From Alistipes sp. (GTDB lineage Bacteria > Bacteroidota > Bacteroidia > Bacteroidales > Rikenellaceae): 64,000 bases of DNA. The notes below the pieces were generated by a model that saw nothing but the letters and a program-made list of their open reading frames with translations, ran no database searches and was not told where the DNA came from. Positions within the stretch are counted from its first letter, which is position 1. Every line of letters begins with the position of its first letter. The position numbers were made by a program, and so were the translations under genes. Of the stretch, positions 9,336-19,233 are shown one piece after another. Where the stretch lies: contig JAFLRR010000006.1 in the NCBI GenBank assembly GCA_022511345.1, positions 62,001 through 126,000 on the forward strand, given 5' to 3'.

Positions 9336-11888
9336 ATGTCAGAGAATTGCAAAAACGGTAAGTCCGCAGTTACCGTGCCTTACGCCGAGGCCGTCGAGGC
9401 CTCCAAGGCTTACTTCGGCGGCGACGAGCTGGCCGCGCAGGTATGGGTGACCAAGTATGCGCTCAAAGATTCGTTCGGCAACATCTACGAGAAGACTCCC
9501 GCCGACATGCACCGCCGCATTGCGGCCGAGATTGCCCGCATCGAGCGCAAGTACCCCTCTCCCATGACGGCCGACGAGGTCTTCGAGCTGCTCGACGGTT
9601 TCCGCTACGCCATTCCGCAGGGCGGACCCATGACCGGCATCGGCAACGACTACCAGGTAGCCTCGCTGTCCAACTGCTTCGTCATCGGCCACAAGCGCCC
9701 GGCCGACTCCTACGGCGGCATCTTCCGCATGGACGAGGAGCAGGTGCAGCTCATGAAACGCCGCGGCGGCGTCGGCCACGACCTTTCGGACATCCGTCCC
9801 ACGGGCAGTCCGGTTCTCAACTCGGCCCTCACCTCCACGGGCATCGTGCCCTTCATGGAGCGCTACTCGAACTCCACGCGCGAGGTTGCCCAGGACGGCC
9901 GCCGGGGCGCGCTGATGCTCTCGCTCTCAATCAAGCACCCCGATGCCGAGCGCTTCATCGACGCCAAGGTCGACACGGGCAAGGTCACTGGCGCCAACGT
10001 CTCGATTAAAATCGACGACGAGTTCATGCGTGCGGCAATCGACGGCAAGAGCTACCGCCAGCAGTTCCCCATCGATTCGGACAATCCCAAGTATGTCAGC
10101 GACATCGATGCCAAAAAGCTGTGGAACAAGATTATACACAACGCCTGGAAGTCGGCCGAGCCCGGCGTGCTCTTCTGGGACACCATCATCCGCGAGAGCG
10201 TTCCCGACTGCTACGCATCGGAGGGTTTCCGCACCGTCTCGACCAACCCCTGCGGCGAGATTCCGCTCTGCCCCTACGACTCGTGCCGCCTGCTTGCCAT
10301 AAACCTCTTCAGCTATGTCGACGAGCCCTTCACGGCCAAGGCATCGTTCAATTTCGACAAGTTCAAGGCTCACGTGGCCAAGGCCATGCGCATGATGGAC
10401 GACATCATCGACCTGGAGCTCGAGAAGGTCGAGCAGATTATCGCCAAGGTTGCAGCCGACCCCGAGGATGCCGACATCCGCCGCGTGGAGCAGCAGCTGT
10501 GGGAGAAGATTCGCGACATGGCCCTCAAGGGCCGCCGCACGGGTCTGGGCATCACCGCCGAGGGCGACATGCTCGCGGCTCTGGGGCTGCGCTACGGCTC
10601 CGACGAGGCCATCGACTTTGCCGTTACCGTTCACCGCTCCCTCGCCGTCGAGGCCTACCGTGCCTCTGTCGAGATGGCTGCCGAGCGCGGCGCGTTCCCT
10701 GTCTTCGATGCCGCCAGGGAGCAGAACAACCCGATGATTGCCCGCCTGCGCGAGGCCGACCCGTCGCTCTACGAGCGCATGTGCCAGGTCGGCCGCCGCA
10801 ACATCGCCATGCTGACCATCGCCCCCACGGGCACCACCTCGCTCATGTCGCAGACCACCTCCGGCATCGAGCCTGTCTTCCGCCCTGTCTACAAGCGCCG
10901 CCGCAAGATAAATCCGTCGGACAAGGATACTCATGTCGACTATGTCGACGAGACCGGCGAGAAGTTCCAGGAGTACAACGTCTACCACCACAAGTTCGTG
11001 GAGTGGGCTGCGGCCAACGGCTGCGATGCAGCTCGCCTGGAGAAGCTTTCGGACAGAGAGCTTGCCGAGCTTCTGGCCTCTTCGCCCTACCACGGCGCCA
11101 CGGCCAACGACATCGACTGGGTCGCCAAGGTCCGCATGCAGGGAGCTATCCAGAAGTGGGTCGATCACTCCATATCGGTTACGGTCAACCTCCCGAACAG
11201 CGTGTCGGAGGCGCTGGTGGCCGACGTCTACCGCACGGCGTGGGAGTGCGGCTGCAAGGGCGTGACCGTCTACCGCGACGGCTGCCGCTCGGGCGTGCTG
11301 CTCGATGCCGGCTCCAAGAAGAAGAGCGCCCCCGAGCAGCCTGCCGCCAGCCTCAAGCGCCCGGCGTCGATTCCTGCCGACATCGTCCGCTTCAAGAACG
11401 GCTCCGAGGACTGGATAGCCTTCGTAGGCCTTAAGGACGGCCGTCCCTATGAAATCTTCACCGGTAAAATCGAGGAGGATGCCATGTACATCCCCCGCAA
11501 GATAACCAAGGGTCAGATCCTCAAGGTCCGCGAGGAGGACGGCTCCAAACGCTACGACTTCCGCTATGTCGACCGCTACGGCTACAAGAACACCATCGGC
11601 GGCATCTCGCGTCTGTTCAACGAGGAGTTCTGGAACTATGCCAAGCTCATCTCGGGAGTGCTCCGCCAGGGCATGCCCATCGAGAATGTCGTCTCGCTCA
11701 TCGGCTCTCTTCACCTCGACAGCGAGACCATCAACACGTGGAAAAACGGTGTTGAGCGCGCTCTGAAGCAGTATATCAGCGACGGCACCCGCTCCAAGGG
11801 CAAGTGTCCTCAGTGCGGCCAGGAGAATATGGCCTACCAGAACGGCTGCCTGACCTGCATGTCGTGCGGCTACTCCAAATGCGGATAG
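9336..11888 (+). CDS. nrdJ: Adenosylcobalamin-dependent (class II) ribonucleotide reductase
   Basis: MSENCKNGK...VASLSNCFVIG...KRRGGVGHDLSDIRPTGSPV...NPCGEIPL...TLTIAPTGTTS-like motifs; C-terminal Zn-ribbon CPQCGQENMAYQNGCLTCMSCGYSKCG. Confidence 0.92.
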   Translation: MSENCKNGKSAVTVPYAEAVEASKAYFGGDELAAQVWVTKYALKDSFGNIYEKTPADMHRRIAAEIARIERKYPSPMTADEVFELLDGFRYAIPQGGPMTGIGNDYQVASLSNCFVIGHKRPADSYGGIFRMDEEQVQLMKRRGGVGHDLSDIRPTGSPVLNSALTSTGIVPFMERYSNSTREVAQDGRRGALMLSLSIKHPDAERFIDAKVDTGKVTGANVSIKIDDEFMRAAIDGKSYRQQFPIDSDNPKYVSDIDAKKLWNKIIHNAWKSAEPGVLFWDTIIRESVPDCYASEGFRTVSTNPCGEIPLCPYDSCRLLAINLFSYVDEPFTAKASFNFDKFKAHVAKAMRMMDDIIDLELEKVEQIIAKVAADPEDADIRRVEQQLWEKIRDMALKGRRTGLGITAEGDMLAALGLRYGSDEAIDFAVTVHRSLAVEAYRASVEMAAERGAFPVFDAAREQNNPMIARLREADPSLYERMCQVGRRNIAMLTIAPTGTTSLMSQTTSGIEPVFRPVYKRRRKINPSDKDTHVDYVDETGEKFQEYNVYHHKFVEWAAANGCDAARLEKLSDRELAELLASSPYHGATANDIDWVAKVRMQGAIQKWVDHSISVTVNLPNSVSEALVADVYRTAWECGCKGVTVYRDGCRSGVLLDAGSKKKSAPEQPAASLKRPASIPADIVRFKNGSEDWIAFVGLKDGRPYEIFTGKIEEDAMYIPRKITKGQILKVREEDGSKRYDFRYVDRYGYKNTIGGISRLFNEEFWNYAKLISGVLRQGMPIENVVSLIGSLHLDSETINTWKNGVERALKQYISDGTRSKGKCPQCGQENMAYQNGCLTCMSCGYSKCG

Positions 11889-11911
11889 CGCACCTGTTTC
11901 AATCCCCGGCC

Positions 11912-11952
11912 AACGATTCCGGCGCCCCGAAAAAAGAGGCGCCGGAATCGTT
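11912..11952 (+). terminator. Strong inverted repeat after nrdJ
   Basis: AACGATTCCGGCGCC...GGCGCCGGAATCGTT, 15-bp perfect stem. Confidence 0.65.
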
Positions 11953-12087
11953 GCAAAGGGCTGGTTTTTGTTTTTTTTCGTCGATATTTTTGCTAATGTG
12001 CGAAATTTGGCATAAATTTGTGGGCAACAAATATGTGCAGACAGTTTTACTGTGAACAAATTCGTTAAAATCTAATAATTTTTTGCT

Positions 12088-13311
12088 ATGAAAAAGATCT
12101 TTTTCGCATTTGCAATTGCCGCGATGGCTTTCACGGCAACCGCGCAGGAGAAGACCAGCTGGCCCGGCCACACCTCCAACAAGTTCTGGGACAACTGGGA
12201 GGTTAGCATCGGCGTAGGCGTCAACACGGCCGTTCGCGATGTATCGGGCGGTCCCTCCGAGGGCGCATTCGGCGACCGCATCGGCATCGAGGGCGAGGTA
12301 GCCTTCACCAAGTGGTTCCACCCCATCGTCGGAGCCCGCATCCAGCTTCAGGGCGGACAGTTCGCCAACTTCCCCTATGGCGAGGTTAACGGCACCTCTG
12401 TAAAGTGGCCCTACATGTTCCCTCACCTTGACGTGATGTTCCACCTCTCCAACTGGATCGGCGGCTATCGCGACGACCGCTTCTACTCGGCAGTCATCTT
12501 CGCCGGCTTCGGTTGCCAGGTATCGCGCTTCACCGACAGCTTCCAGGAGAAGTATCCCCTCGCAGGCGGCACCAACAGCTACTTTGCAGCCGACTTCGGT
12601 CTTCAGAACCGTCTTCGTCTGAGCAAGAAGTTCGACTTCACCGTCGAGCTCAAGGCATGGATGTTCCGCGAGAAGGGCATGCCCATCGGCGTCTATGGCA
12701 AGAGCAACCTTGCAAGCGCATACAGCCTCACCTTCGGTCTTAACTACCGCTTCAACAAGCGCGGCTGGGACAAGGCTTACACCCAGGCCGACTTCCAGAA
12801 GTATGTCGACGAGGCAGCAGCACTGCGCGATGCTCTGGCATCGGCCAACGCAGCCCGTCTGGCAGCCGAGGAGGCAGCAGCCAAGGCTCAGGACGAGGCA
12901 GCTCGTGCAGCAGCTCGCGCAGCAGCAGCTCAGGCAGCAGCCGATGAGGCCGCAGCACGTGCCGCAGCAGCATCGAAGGGCATCTTCGCACAGGGCAACG
13001 CAATATTCTTCAACCTCGGTTCGGCACAGCTCACCGCTACCGACAAGGTTCGTCTGGCACTCATCGCTGACGACATCAAGGCCGGCGACCAGAATACCGT
13101 CTACACCATCAGCGGCTACGCTGACAAGCAGACCGGCACCGCCAATGTCAACAAGCGCATCTCGGAGAGCCGCGCAAAGAATGTCTACAAGTATCTTGTT
13201 TCGTGCGGCGTGAACGCAGACAAGCTCAAGTACGACAGCTACGGCGACACCGTACAGCCGTTCGGCGAGAAGGAATACAAGGCCAACAGGGCCGCTATCA
13301 TCAACAAGTAG
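12088..13311 (+). CDS. OmpA-family outer-membrane protein with Ala-rich linker
   Basis: Signal peptide, N-terminal beta-barrel segment, Ala-rich coiled linker, C-terminal OmpA-like peptidoglycan-binding domain (TISGYADKQTGTANVNKRISESRAKNVYKYLVSCGV). Confidence 0.92.
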   Translation: MKKIFFAFAIAAMAFTATAQEKTSWPGHTSNKFWDNWEVSIGVGVNTAVRDVSGGPSEGAFGDRIGIEGEVAFTKWFHPIVGARIQLQGGQFANFPYGEVNGTSVKWPYMFPHLDVMFHLSNWIGGYRDDRFYSAVIFAGFGCQVSRFTDSFQEKYPLAGGTNSYFAADFGLQNRLRLSKKFDFTVELKAWMFREKGMPIGVYGKSNLASAYSLTFGLNYRFNKRGWDKAYTQADFQKYVDEAAALRDALASANAARLAAEEAAAKAQDEAARAAARAAAAQAAADEAAARAAAASKGIFAQGNAIFFNLGSAQLTATDKVRLALIADDIKAGDQNTVYTISGYADKQTGTANVNKRISESRAKNVYKYLVSCGVNADKLKYDSYGDTVQPFGEKEYKANRAAIINK

Positions 13312-13333
13312 TACACAAGCCGAACACTTTTTA

Positions 13334-13364
13334 GGGCTTCCGCATCGCGGAGGCCCTTTTTTTT
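13334..13364 (+). terminator. Rho-independent terminator after ompA-like gene
   Basis: GGGCTTCCGC ATC GCGGAGGCCC TTTTTTTT. Confidence 0.85.
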
Positions 13365-13560
13365 ATTGCTAATTGCACCGCCGCGCAGCATCTTGAATTA
13401 CGCAGTCTTTGTCCTGCGGATGCATAATAGTTACATATTTATATTTCCAAACATCGTGTTGATATATTAACAAGGTGGCCCGATATTTATTCATTGATTG
13501 AATTTGGAAAACAGCAAGAAAATTTATATATTCGTAGAACAAACTAACACCTAAAATCAA

Positions 13561-15015
13561 ATGAAAAAGTTTTTTGTAATTTTATCAGTTTGCGTCGCAT
13601 CCGTTCTTGCGTCATGCACCGCCAATGATTCGAATGATGACAGCTTTACGAGCGGACCTGACAGAATGATTGCCGAATTAACCGGAGAGGAGGCCATAAG
13701 CCTGATGGCAGACAAAACGTACACGCTCTCGGATGATGAAGTACTGCAGATTGTCGAAACATTCGCCTCGCAGGACGCTCCTTCAACCGAGACATATTCA
13801 ACGAGAGCAAATACGCTTAGAATAGTTGACAATTACGCACTTGACAACATCGACGGTGTGCCTACCAGATTTGACAACACAGGCGCCGCGACAGTATTCA
13901 GCGTGGTAAGCCTCGGCCTCGGCGACAATGGCGATTCCGGTATAGCCGTAGTGTGCCGAGATTCCCGTTATCCCGAAGTTCTGGCATATGCCCCGAATGC
14001 CGACACGCAGATGCTTAAAGAAAACGGCCCGATGCAGCTTATGATGACGCGGGCTCATTGGATAGCATTGAAGTATATTGAGAAATGCAACGAGATTACG
14101 GCCGAACTCAGAGAAACGACCCTTAAAAGGGTTTGCCAGACGCTGGGAATTTCAACCGACAAATTCGATTTTTCAAATAAAATCGGAAGTACCTATATAA
14201 AAGACGGATATGATATTAAGGTACAGACCGTTCCCGAAGGCACTCTCCTCACGGCAGTAGGACCTTTGTGTGGCAATACGCGTCTTATACAAGGCTGGCC
14301 GTGCAATCAGTTCATACCTGAGACTACATTGAAGAAGTATGATACGGAGGTGCATCATGGTCATTTCCCTGCCGGATGCGTAAATGTTGCACTGGCTACA
14401 ATCTGCTCATATCTGCGTCCGACAATATATAGCTCTGATTTGGGTCGCAATATAAACTGGGATTATGTCTATGACAGCTACTTCAACCCTTACAGCTTTA
14501 ATGCTGCACAATATGATCCCGATACCCCGCAGGCCAAGGAGGTCGGTTATCTGCTGAAGATACTGGCCAATGGAACCAAAACCACTTTTAACGAAAACGG
14601 CGGCAGCACAACTACCTCAAATGCGGCTTCTTATATGAAAAGCATAGGTGTCGATATGAGCAGCTCCACTTCAAAACTCATCTACACGAATGTGAGGCCG
14701 TCGTTGGCTAACAAGTATCTGGTTTTCTGCATGGGAAAATATTCCGAACAGACAAGAAGCGACAGCGGAGAGTTGAACACAAATCACACGTGGGTTATCG
14801 ACGGATTGCAGATTCGCAAGCCTCTCACACGAATGGAGCTTCAAAACTACAACTGCTATGCAAACTGCAAATTCGGATGGATTGAATGGGATAATTTCAG
14901 TATGTACGATGGCTGGTACCTATTCGATACGGACGGAACCATAACTTTCAAATTTGATGGTTCCGAACAGATTGCTGCGAATCTGTCATGCATACCCAAC
15001 ATTAAACTCAAATAG
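13561..15015 (+). CDS. C10 (streptopain/Spi-type) cysteine protease lipoprotein
   Basis: MKKFFVILSVCVASVLASCTAND lipobox; prodomain-like N-terminus; QGWPCNQFIPE...HFPAGCVNVALATICSYLRP (Cys region) and NHTWVIDGLQ (His region). Confidence 0.8.
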   Translation: MKKFFVILSVCVASVLASCTANDSNDDSFTSGPDRMIAELTGEEAISLMADKTYTLSDDEVLQIVETFASQDAPSTETYSTRANTLRIVDNYALDNIDGVPTRFDNTGAATVFSVVSLGLGDNGDSGIAVVCRDSRYPEVLAYAPNADTQMLKENGPMQLMMTRAHWIALKYIEKCNEITAELRETTLKRVCQTLGISTDKFDFSNKIGSTYIKDGYDIKVQTVPEGTLLTAVGPLCGNTRLIQGWPCNQFIPETTLKKYDTEVHHGHFPAGCVNVALATICSYLRPTIYSSDLGRNINWDYVYDSYFNPYSFNAAQYDPDTPQAKEVGYLLKILANGTKTTFNENGGSTTTSNAASYMKSIGVDMSSSTSKLIYTNVRPSLANKYLVFCMGKYSEQTRSDSGELNTNHTWVIDGLQIRKPLTRMELQNYNCYANCKFGWIEWDNFSMYDGWYLFDTDGTITFKFDGSEQIAANLSCIPNIKLK

Positions 15016-15038
15016 CAATCTGAAAATACTTTTGAATC

Positions 15039-15078
15039 ATGAAAAGAATCATACCGGCTACGGTATGATTCTTTTCAT
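15039..15078 (+). terminator. Perfect 18-bp stem hairpin after the C10 protease gene
   Basis: ATGAAAAGAATCATACCG gcta CGGTATGATTCTTTTCAT. Confidence 0.7.
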
Positions 15079-15116
15079 ATTAATTGCATATGTAAGATGC
15101 AGAATCCGTCCCGCAC

Positions 15117-15148
15117 GACATGCGTCGCAGAGCTCTGCGACGCATGTC
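15117..15148. repeat. Perfect 32-bp palindrome
   Basis: GACATGCGTCGCAGAGCTCTGCGACGCATGTC equals its own reverse complement. Confidence 0.95.
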
Positions 15149-15220
15149 AAGATTCAAAATTATGGCGCGGCCTCGCAGCGCATGAAAATTGCTAATTTCT
15201 AATTGTTAATTACACCGCCT

Positions 15221-15772
15221 CTACTCCTCGACTATCCGCACCGAGAGCATCAGGTCGCCGCGGCGGATGTCGTCGATTACATCCAACCCTTCGACCACGC
15301 GGCCGAAACATGTGTGGCGGCCGTCGAGATGCTGCGTATTCTCGCGGTTCAGGCAAATGAAGAACTGCGAGCCGCCCGTGTCGCGGCCTGCATGGGCCAT
15401 CGACAGCACTCCGCGGTCGTGGTACTGGCGCGGCGCCGAGGTCTCGCACTTGATGGTGTAGCCCGGACCGCCGGTTCCGTCGCCGCGCGGGCAGCCGCCC
15501 TGAATGACGAAGTCGGGAATGACACGGTGGAATGTCAGGCCGTCGTAAAATCCGTGAGAGGCCAGGTCGACGAAATTTGCTACCGTGCCCGGAGTGGCAT
15601 CGGCGTAGAGTTCGGCCTTCATCGTACCTTTCTCGGTCTCGATTACGGCATAGAGTTTCTTTTCGTTGCTCATATCTGCTTTGTTTTCAGTTGTTTCATG
15701 GTTGTTGCGCACGATTGCGAACGCTGCCGCCGCAACCGCTGCCACAAATGCAAATATATAGATATACTTCAT
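15221..15772 (-). CDS. Cyclophilin-type peptidyl-prolyl cis-trans isomerase
   Basis: N-terminal hydrophobic segment; [42 protein letters not shown]...GGSQFFICL. Confidence 0.95.
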   Translation of the reverse strand: MKYIYIFAFVAAVAAAAFAIVRNNHETTENKADMSNEKKLYAVIETEKGTMKAELYADATPGTVANFVDLASHGFYDGLTFHRVIPDFVIQGGCPRGDGTGGPGYTIKCETSAPRQYHDRGVLSMAHAGRDTGGSQFFICLNRENTQHLDGRHTCFGRVVEGLDVIDDIRRGDLMLSVRIVEE

Positions 15773-15825
15773 CGGATGTGTCGTTTTGTGCAAAAAAAAC
15801 TCTCAGAGTGCGATTTTGCAAATTT

Positions 15826-16416
15826 TTATTCGGGTTCGTTATCTATTCCGCGGAACGAGTGCTCCATATTCACGATGTCGCCGTAGATGCGCATGAACCG
15901 GTAGAGGCCTATGGGAAGTCCGACGGCAAGTCCGCCCCAGAATCCGTACATAACAGCCTCTCTGTCGGCTATATCGCTTTTAACGATGCAGATGACTAAC
16001 GACAGCACCAGCGCGAACATCAGCACGAGCTGCACGGCCACGCCCCACAGCAGCTGGCGGCGCAGACGGCGTGTGCGGCGGCATATCCCGCTGACGGTGG
16101 AGCGTATGGGGTCGATGTCGTGCAGCTGCACCAGCAGCGAGAGGTTGTTGACCAGTGCGAATGCGATGAAGAGCACGAGCGCAACCAGACAGAATGTGTT
16201 CAGCTCCACGCCGACTATGTTGCAGAGGTTGTACATCAGCAGCGGCAGCAGCCCGGCCGCCACTATCGGCAGGAACAGTCTGCGTTCGGTCCGGCGGCGC
16301 AGGTCGTCGGCACGTTCGCGGGTCGCGCGGTCGGTCAGTGCGCGCAGTTTGTCTTCGGCTGTGTCGAGACGGCCGCTGAGCTCGTCCCAACCCTTTTTCA
16401 AATCTTCGAGTTCCAT
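15826..16416 (-). CDS. Multi-TM protein, putative anti-sigma/regulatory partner of the upstream ECF sigma factor
   Basis: MELEDLKKGWDELSGRLDTAEDKL...; several TM segments; 16 bp downstream of the sigma gene. Confidence 0.6.
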   Translation of the reverse strand: MELEDLKKGWDELSGRLDTAEDKLRALTDRATRERADDLRRRTERRLFLPIVAAGLLPLLMYNLCNIVGVELNTFCLVALVLFIAFALVNNLSLLVQLHDIDPIRSTVSGICRRTRRLRRQLLWGVAVQLVLMFALVLSLVICIVKSDIADREAVMYGFWGGLAVGLPIGLYRFMRIYGDIVNMEHSFRGIDNEPE

Positions 16417-16432
16417 ATTGTTGCTGTTTTTT

Positions 16433-16924
16433 TTATTTTTTTGCCATTCGTGCAAGTTTATCCTTGGCGCGGTGCAGCCGCGAGGCGACGCTGTTGCGCG
16501 GCAGACCCGTTACGGAGGCTATCTCGTCGTAAGAGTACTCGTCGAGCCACATCATCACTATGGTGCGGTCGAGGTGCTCCAGACGGTTTATCAGTTCGTG
16601 CAGTTCGCGCAGACGCTCCGTGCGCCGAGGTTCGTCGTCGGGCATGGTGGCGCAGACGGGCAGCGGAAGCGTACCCTTGTGGCGGCCGTCGCGCCGCGAG
16701 CAGGATATGCAGGTATTCGCCGCCACGCGCCACACCCATGTCGAGGCTTTCGAAAGCCGTTCGAAGGAGTCGAATCCGCGCCACAGATTTATCAGCACCT
16801 CCTGACACAGGTCCTGCCAGCCGTCATCGTCGTCGGCATACATCCAGCACACCTTGGCTATGATGCGGCGGTGCTCGGCGGCAAAGAGCTCGAAATCCTC
16901 GATTTTGTCGTTTCGATTCTCCAT
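16433..16924 (-). CDS. ECF-type RNA polymerase sigma factor
   Basis: FELFAAEHRRIIAKVCWMYADDDDGWQDLCQEVLINLWRG... and YSYDEIASVTGLPRNSVASRLHRAKDKL (regions 2 and 4). Confidence 0.93.
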   Translation of the reverse strand: MENRNDKIEDFELFAAEHRRIIAKVCWMYADDDDGWQDLCQEVLINLWRGFDSFERLSKASTWVWRVAANTCISCSRRDGRHKGTLPLPVCATMPDDEPRRTERLRELHELINRLEHLDRTIVMMWLDEYSYDEIASVTGLPRNSVASRLHRAKDKLARMAKK

Positions 16925-17059
16925 TTTCGATTAGTTTTTCCCCATTAGACGCAGCGGCCGCACCGAAAGTTGCATCGGAGTTGAAAATTACGATTTTTTT
17001 TCGGAACTTTGTTAAATCCGTTGCAACAAACCGCAAACTGAACAAATTTTGCAAACGAT

Positions 17060-19201
17060 ATGAAGAAATTTATCCTGCTTATGGCTATTGCAGTTATGGC
17101 TGCCGCGTGCGACGAAAAACGACCGCAGCCGCTCGAAATCGACAACGCCCTGACGGCTGCCGAGATAGAGGCCGGCGTATTCACGCCCGAGGTGATGTGG
17201 AAGATGGGCCGCGCCGGCTCGTCGTCGCTCTCGCCCGACGGGCAGACGCTGCTCTACACCGTCACCCACTACAATATGGGTGAAAATCGCGGCGTGACGG
17301 CCATATACACCGAGGACATGGACTCGCACCAGGTGCGTCAGCTCACCGGCTTCGAATCCAACAACTCCTCGCCCGCATGGTCGGCCGACGGCACGAAGAT
17401 TTATTTCCTCTCCGACCGCAGCGGCAAGTCGCACGTGTGGTCGATGAATGCCGACGGAAGCGGTGCCGAGGAGATTGTCTGCTGCGGCGATATGCCCGAT
17501 GTCGAGGGATTCGGCATAACGGCCGACGGCTCAGCCATATGGTGGGTGCAGACGGTGCAGACTGCCGACCGCCGCTCGGCCGACGTGCACAAGGATATGC
17601 CCCATTCGGCCGCGCGCATCTACGACGACCTGATGGCCCGCCACTGGGACTACTGGGATGAGGGCGAGTACCGCCACATATTCGTCGGCGAGGTCGCCGG
17701 CGGCAAAATCGCCGGCGCACGCGACATAATGGAGGGTGCGCAGTGGGACGCTCCGCTGGCCCCCTACTTCGACATGGAGGAGATTGCCTGGTCGCCCGAC
17801 GGCTCGATGCTCGCCTACACCTGCAAGCCGCTGACCGGCACCGAATATGCCGAGTCGACCGATTCGGACATATTCGTATATTGGGTCGAGGGGGGCAAAA
17901 CCCTGAACATCTGCAAGCCCGCATCGGCTGACGGCTCGACGGCCTATCCTCACAAAGGATTCCCCTTCGTCGGCTATGACAAATATCCCGTCTGGTCGCC
18001 CGACGGCTCGAAAATCGCCTTCCGCTCGATGGAGCGCGCGGCCCACGAGTCTGACAAGGAGCGGCTGTTCGTCTACGACTGCCGCACGGGCGATATGCAA
18101 TACCTTACTGCCGACTTCGACTACAACGCCATGAATGTCGTGTGGGAGGACGACCAGACGCTGCTCTTCATCGCCCCAATCGAGGCTACGCACCAGATTT
18201 GCCGCCAGCGCATCGGCGAACAGCCGCAGGTGCTGACCCGCGGCGACCACGACATCACGGCCTTCACCCTCGGCGGCGGCCGCATGGTTGCCGAGTTGTG
18301 CACCATAATGACCGCCACGGAGTTCTATGAAGTCGACCCCTCGACCGGAGAGCTCACGCGCATATCGGACATCAACACCGCCATCTATGACAACATACCC
18401 GCCGGCCAGGTGCAGAAACGCTGGGTGAAGACCACCGACGGCAAACAGATGCTCACGTGGGTGATACTGCCGCCCGACTTCGACCCCGCCAAGAAGTATC
18501 CCACGCTGCTCTACTGCCAGGGCGGCCCGCAGAGCGTCGTGTCCAACGGCTGGAGCTACCGCTGGAACTACCGACTCATGGCGGCACAGGGATATGTGGT
18601 CGTGGCGCCCAACCGCCGCGGTCTGCCCTCGTTCGGTCAGGAGTGGTTAGACCAGATTTCGGGCGACTACTCGGGTCAGAACATCCGCGACTATCTGTCG
18701 GCCATCGACGACGTGTCGCTCAACGAGCCGTGGGCCGACCGCGACCGCATGGGCTGCATCGGAGCCTCGTACGGCGGATATTCGGTATTCTATCTGGCCG
18801 GTCACCACGACAAGCGTTTCAAGGCCTTCATCGCCCACTGCGGAATATTCAACTTCGAGTCGATGTACGGCCAGACCGAGGAGCTCTTCTTCATCAACAC
18901 CGACTACGGCGGCAACTACTGGGACAAGACGAACGCCGTGGCGCAGCGCTCCTACGCCAACTCGCCGCACAAGGCCGTGGAGAAGTGGGATACGCCGATT
19001 CTGATTTTCACCGGCGAGAAGGACTTCCGAATCCCCTACACGCAGTCGCTCGAGGCGTTTACGGCCGCACGCGTGCAAGGCATTCCGGCGCGTTTGGTGG
19101 AGTTCAGCAACGAGGCGCACCAGGTTTTCAAACCGCAGAACTCGATTGTCTGGAACCGCGAATTCTTCGGCTGGTTGGACAAATATGTAAAGGGAGAGTA
19201 A
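17060..19201 (+). CDS. S9-family prolyl oligopeptidase/dipeptidyl peptidase, lipoprotein
   Basis: AVMAAACDEK lipobox; WD40-like repeats (SSLSPDG, PAWSADG, WSPDGSKIAF); catalytic GASYGGYS. Confidence 0.93.
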   Translation: MKKFILLMAIAVMAAACDEKRPQPLEIDNALTAAEIEAGVFTPEVMWKMGRAGSSSLSPDGQTLLYTVTHYNMGENRGVTAIYTEDMDSHQVRQLTGFESNNSSPAWSADGTKIYFLSDRSGKSHVWSMNADGSGAEEIVCCGDMPDVEGFGITADGSAIWWVQTVQTADRRSADVHKDMPHSAARIYDDLMARHWDYWDEGEYRHIFVGEVAGGKIAGARDIMEGAQWDAPLAPYFDMEEIAWSPDGSMLAYTCKPLTGTEYAESTDSDIFVYWVEGGKTLNICKPASADGSTAYPHKGFPFVGYDKYPVWSPDGSKIAFRSMERAAHESDKERLFVYDCRTGDMQYLTADFDYNAMNVVWEDDQTLLFIAPIEATHQICRQRIGEQPQVLTRGDHDITAFTLGGGRMVAELCTIMTATEFYEVDPSTGELTRISDINTAIYDNIPAGQVQKRWVKTTDGKQMLTWVILPPDFDPAKKYPTLLYCQGGPQSVVSNGWSYRWNYRLMAAQGYVVVAPNRRGLPSFGQEWLDQISGDYSGQNIRDYLSAIDDVSLNEPWADRDRMGCIGASYGGYSVFYLAGHHDKRFKAFIAHCGIFNFESMYGQTEELFFINTDYGGNYWDKTNAVAQRSYANSPHKAVEKWDTPILIFTGEKDFRIPYTQSLEAFTAARVQGIPARLVEFSNEAHQVFKPQNSIVWNREFFGWLDKYVKGE

Positions 19202-19233
19202 AAAATAGCGCCGCAACCGCGGCGCTATTTTTT
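19202..19233 (+). terminator. Rho-independent terminator after S9 peptidase
   Basis: AAATAGCGCCGC AACC GCGGCGCTATTTTTT. Confidence 0.85.

Noticed and set aside
7412-9352. 646-aa minus-strand ORF
   Set aside because: Antisense to the GNAT and radical SAM genes; no recognisable domain.
9927-12059. 710-aa minus-strand ORF
   Set aside because: Antisense to nrdJ.
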